Position numbers and translations under genes: made by a program
Shown: positions 37,101-43,100 of the stretch, piece by piece
Layout: each line of letters opens with the position of its first letter
Position numbering within the stretch: position 1 is the stretch's first letter
Notes under the pieces: model-generated
The model's database searches: none
The model's input: only the letters and a program-made list of their open reading frames with translations
What the model was told of the DNA's origin: nothing
From: Bolinopsis microptera
Lineage: Eukaryota; Ctenophora; Tentaculata; Lobata; Bolinopsidae
NCBI RefSeq assembly: GCF_026151205.1
Contig: NC_087082.1
Location: 14,603,365-14,667,364, forward strand
Length of the DNA: 64,000 nucleotides
Reading direction: 5' to 3'

Positions 37101-40100
37101 TCTCTTCACAACATCAGGTACCTCCACATCTACTACAGCTGGGGGTTTGGAGGTCCTGGTCACGTACACAGTTCTTTGTTGGTACTTGCTGGGTCGGGTG
37201 TGACGGACCGTCACCTCCACCTCTCTTACCATCACCAGCTCTGATGTCAATGAAGGTTATGTGGAGTCAACCAGCTGAATCTGTTTCAAGCTTAATAAAC
37301 TTACTTCAAAAATACCTGATCTACAAGTTCTAGTTGATATTCTCGTTTGGATTGCCAAATTCGTCTAAAATGGCCACAAAAGCAAATTAATCACGACACT
37401 GTTTGGCAATTTTGATCTGAAATTGCTCGTAATTGTTTTTTTGTCTTTATGGTCATCTTAGCCGAAATTGGCAATCCATAGGAGCAGTTGGCTGATAAGG
37501 TAGATTTTAACATGAAGTGGAATAAGCTATCACAATATCATGGAGATATGATATCATTCAGGGACTGGAAGAAAATTGTCCGATTAGTCACGCTGATGAC
37601 GTCTTGCTCAAGGCTATCCAAGATCTGACTGATCAGTAACGAAGAGCAGATAACCTTAGGTGTGCGGTTCTTTATAATCTAATTCTTATGAGAATGGAAA
37701 TGAAAATGGAAATGGAAATGAAGTCATCGTGACCAGTATCCTTCAAGTCCCTACTGATTAGTCGCCAGTCTGATAGTCCAGCGATATTGCGATCTAGCTT
37801 ATTCCATTTCTTGTGACAATTCAGTTCCGAGCGACAAATCGGGATTTAAAAATTCCAACTATTCGAGCGAAAAGTGACTATAGGTAAGTGACTACGTAGT
37901 AAGTAAGTGACTACAGGTAACTGGAACCGACTACGTAAGTGACTACAATACAACACAGCAATAAGTAACATAACAACAGATGGAGGAGGAGGCGGGGGGA
38001 AGTAACAATTATCAAATGTGTGTAGACTAAACCGGGTACACTCCCGCGTGCGTGTGAGTGTAAAACTCAGGTCAACTTGATAGAAGCTGCATTATCTTAT
38101 CTTATTGTAGCAATTAACAAAACATTGATTTGATAATTCATTGTTAACTAACTGTTCATTTGATATGTGTAGTTTATGCTCATAATATCGTTCATTATGC
38201 TTTCAGAAACACTCACTTTTAATTTTTATATATTTAGCAATCATAATTAATCGTTTAATTGTAGGACCGTTGGATCACCAATTTTAACTGCAATATTAAT
38301 TAAACCCAATTATTTTGTGACACTGCCACGCTTGGCCGGTTTGTCTTCGTTGAAATTTAATGGGACTGCAGTTATGGGATGGATACTTCATACTGCCGAA
38401 TATTTCGTACTGGCCACCTCATCTCATAATTGTAGACGCTATTTTGTTGAGAACTCTGGAACTTCCGTATATTATTAAATTGACAGGGCTATAGCATATA
38501 TGGCGAAAATTGTCTTTGATCCTCGTAGTAGCCGTGGTAGTAATCATATTAGACGACCTAAAGGTGGGCTGGATTTGTAACGACCTTTTGTATTTCTTCT
38601 AAGTTGCCCTTTTCTTAATGATTGGTTTGAACCTAAACACTGTCGCAAGCTCTTAAAACACAAATTTCACATCGCTTTCAAATTAAACTGCCAGCTAAGA
38701 TTGGATTGCTGAATAGGTGAATTGCGGAGGGATGTTGTCTCAGACTATGGTTTAAGAGTTTTAGGTCGAATTAATTTGAAAACTTGATTATCCAACCCAG
38801 AAAGTTGGATGATCCAACTCCTGGGTGCTCAATCAAGCCAGCGAGGTAACGCGTTTTAACCCAATATCTTAATATGTTACCCTGTAAGGAGAAATGAACT
38901 GTCGAGCAATTTTGTTACCCTCATTGAACTTTGAACAAAAGTCAGATCGACTAGACTGATAGCCTTCAAGTTGTGTTACCCTCAGTTGAGTTGTCACAGT
39001 GTTTTCCTATAACATTAGTCACAGTGAGGTCACAGTAAGGTCAAATTAAGGTCAAATTAAGGTTCTCGAGTCCCCTAGAAGAAACCCCTAAAGCCTGCAA
39101 CAAGTGACAAGTAAGATAACATTGTGTTGTCCTCATCCCTGAGACACAACCCTGTGTTGGGACCTGATCTGTGAGTCAGAACATGTGGTCTTGTGAACAG
39201 ATGGTCTAACTGTTTAGTGTACAGTGTGTTGGTTAACATATTCCGGGCATCCTTGTTGCTTGTACCATATTGTACCATATTGTACCATATTGTACCATAT
39301 TACCTGTGCCAGGATCAGGACCTTATCTGCTGTGTTATGATTCGTATTTCTACTTGGTATTGCAGATTGCTTGCTGTCTTGATACATACTCATTTTAGAA
39401 ATTGTCCCCTAGTCTAACATTATCGTATAAGATAGATATTTTAAGATGGACAATATTGAATATTGAATATTCATCATTCATCATTCAATATTCATCATTC
39501 AATATTCATCATTCAATATTCTACATTATAAATTCTACATTATATATTGTACATTGTACATTCTATATTGTACACTCTATATTGTACATTGTACATTGTA
39601 CATGCTATATTCTACATTCTACATTCTACATTCTACATTCTACATTCTACATTCTACATTCTATATTCTATATTCTATATTCTATATTCTATATTCTATA
39701 TTCTATATTCTATATTCTATATTCTATATTCTATATTCTATATTCTATATTCTATATTCTATATTCTATATTCTATATTCTATATTCTATATTCTATATT
39801 CTATATTCTATATTCCACATGCTACATTCTATATTCTATATTATGCATCATATTTACGTGACCAGAATAAGATACCAGACAGTGGCAGATAGTAAGAGTA
39901 GTTCCAGATCGCCCATTGGCTGCATCGTAAAAACCAAAAGGCTGAGCAAGCCGTAAAACTATACGTTGTTGACAAAGAGGATTATATCAATTTTCTTCTG
40001 ATGAGCCATCATCGCATGAAAAGCTTTATTTTAGTAGTCAATACCATTATCACTGCTAGAACCCGGTCACTACCATTTCCTAAATTCTTTGACTGGGCGT

Positions 40101-43100
40101 TTTCTTTTTAATGGACTTGATTTTCTTGAAAGCTATTACTTTACGAAAGCGTGCGTTTTTGTCCATATCTGCAACCCTTATCTTCCATTGTTGCAAATTA
40201 CGTATTTTACGAAATTTTCGTCCACTACATGACTATAAATTACTGACTTGACTTAAGGCGGCTTCAGCGTCCGAGTATTGATGCGCTGTCTCCATAATAC
40301 TCTTTCCGCCATAAGTCCGCCCATTTCTCCAGTGTCGTTGAGACCCGTGTCAGCTCGTAGGCTATCAACATAGGTCATGGCTGGTCTCCCCCTACTCCGC
40401 ACCCCATGAGTTGGTTCCCAGAGTAGCAAGCGGTTTGCGACTAGTTCTGGGTGCCGGTGGATATGGCCTGCTAGTCGCATCCTGCGCTCTTGGATCTTCA
40501 TGGTTGCTCTCGGTAGGTTGCCATAGACTTCTTTGTTGGTTTTTCGCTGCTTCCAATCCACATTAAGTGCCATCCTTAGCATTCTAGTGTAGCAGCCATC
40601 AATGCGTTTCTTCAATTGCTCTGTCAACGTCCAGGTTTCAGAACCATAAAGAAGTATTGACTCCACAGTAGCAACAAATAGACGGATCTTTAGTCCTCTT
40701 CTAAGGTCAGACTTCCACATCTTCTTTAGCTTGTGGCAGGCTGCCCAAGCCTTAGCTTTTCTGACCCGCAGGTCCCTCTCTGTTGTTGCTATCCAAGCTC
40801 CAAGGTAAACAAAGTCTGTCACCTTTTCCAGCTGGTTTCCAGAACAGCTATTAAGACTACTCGCCTCCTCTGTCATGTTCAGAGTCATGAACTTAGTTTT
40901 AGAGCCGTTCATGGCTAGCCCAACACTCAGTGCTGCTTTCTCAAGCCTGTCCAGGAGTAGTTTTGCCCCTTCAATGGTATCAGTGATAAGGGCAACATCA
41001 TCTGCAAACTCGACGTCTGCGATCTTCTCGGCACCAATCCTTCTACTCCGTGCAGGCCTGAGGGTAAACCCAGAGTCCGAGTCATCATCGTCTATAGTCA
41101 CTGTCATGATATAGTCAATCACGATAATGAACAAGTACGGGGCAAGAGTGTCTCCTTGCAGTACTCCAGCCAGGATATCAAAAATTTCTGTTATACCATC
41201 GGCTGTAACTACTTTAGCCTTTGTGCTCGTATAGATACCCTCAATGAGCCGCACTATGGCTTCTGGTATGCCATATGCTTTTAATATCTTCATGAGCAAA
41301 CCTCTATGCACACTATCGAACGCCTTTTTGAAATCAATGAAAACCATGGTGGCCTTAAGATTTTTGGCTCTAGCACCCTCCATAATTCTTCGTAGAGCAA
41401 GGATGTGCGATGTTGTAGAGCGCCCAGGTCTAAAGCCATTCTGGTTGTCCCTTAAAACTTCCTCAAGACTTGGCTTCATCCTGTTCAGCAACATTTTGTT
41501 CAGAGTTTTACTGACTATCGATGTCAGAGATATTCCTCTGTAGTTGTCGGTCTTAGTGAGGTCCCCTTTCTTTGGCACAGGAACAATATTACTGAGCTTC
41601 CATTGATCGGGCATGAGACCATCACATAATGCATCGTTGCAGAACTTCAGGATGACGTCATCGATGTCCACCCTCTTCATCACTTCAGGTGAGATACCAT
41701 CATCACCATAAGCTTTGCCTTCTACTATCTGCTTTTTGGCAAGACGTAGTTCCTCAATGGTGAACGGGCCATCCTCTATATTCAGTGGAGGGTGTATATT
41801 CCTGATCGGAATACTATTGTCAGGGACTGTGGGTGGCTGTCCAAGTAACCCAGAGAAGTGCTTCCTCCAGTTCTCAAGACGTTCTGTTGAGCTACCCCCT
41901 TCCACGAGTCCACAGCTGGGATTTGTCCTCCCTGAAATATCGTTGACAAGCTTCCAGGATTCCTTGTTCTTACAACGATCAGCAGTATCCTCAACTTTCC
42001 TGATCTTTCCTTTCAGGATCTCCTCCTCTACCTCTTTGTAGCAGGCCTTTAACAAATCCTTTTTAGTGGCGACTTCCTCTCTCTTCTCCTCACAAGGCTC
42101 CTGATGGTATTGGTCCTTGGCCAAGAACAGTCCCCTCCTTGCACTGTCCACTCTTGGGTCACTTGAGGGGTCAATCTGCTTTTGTCGAGTCTTCTTTGGC
42201 AGAAGGCTCTTGTTTGCCGCCTCAATAGCAACCATAAGCTTCCCGTAGCTTTCAGTGGCCCCATCATCCTCCTCTACCAGGCCAGAGAATCTATTCCGAA
42301 CTTCAATTGCATACTTTTTTTGAAGCTCACCATCCGACTTCAGGGCACTATAATCATAGTTAACTTTTTTCGGAGGCCTGTGTCCTTTCCTAAAGCTAAC
42401 TTTGATCTTACACACTACAACTCTGTGATCAGATCCCAACGACTGAAAAGTGTTGTAAACTTCAGTGTTCTTTAATGAGTTTTTCCACTTCCGCCGTATG
42501 AGGATATAGTCAATCTGACCTTTGTTAAGTGTCCCATCGGATAGTCTCTCAGTAGCTCTCCATTCCGATTGGTACGAGTATGAAAGTACCAACGGGAATC
42601 TTCTTCACTCTCCTTTCCAAGCCGGGCGTTCATATCTCCCTCTGTGATAAATTAAAAAGATTTTAAACACATTTATACCAAACTTTACAAAACTGGTACC
42701 CTCACAGGATGTGTAACAACGAGACTCTAGAAGAACAGAGGTTATGTATCCTAGCTGCCTCCCACCATTTCCTACCCCTGGAACTCTTCTACGGGATGCT
42801 GAGTGTGGTCTGCTTTATAGGGGGCACTCTGGGCAACCTGGTAGCCTTCTCCTACTTCCTCCACCAGAGGAAAGATAACAGCACTGTTATCTACATCCTG
42901 ATAACAGCAGTGGACGTGCTGGTCTCCATCTCCCAGCTCCCAGTGGGTATCAGCTACCTTCAAGACCGGAAACCAGCTCTATTCGGCAGCGACCTGTTCT
43001 GTAACGTGTGGCACTTTATGTGGCAGATCCTGAGCAGACAGAGTGTAGCTCTGGTGGCAATCCTCTCCATCACCCGCACCCTCTCCATCCTCTTCCCTCT

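Noticed and set aside
39402-39956. Three overlapping frames of YSIFYIL repeats
   Set aside because: They follow a 7-bp ATATTCT repeat; 21 bp is a common multiple, which keeps all three frames open.
39997-40026. CTGATGAG...GAAAAG resembling a second hammerhead core
   Set aside because: No stem II pairs between CTGATGA and GAAA, and no NUH cleavage site with stem III follows.
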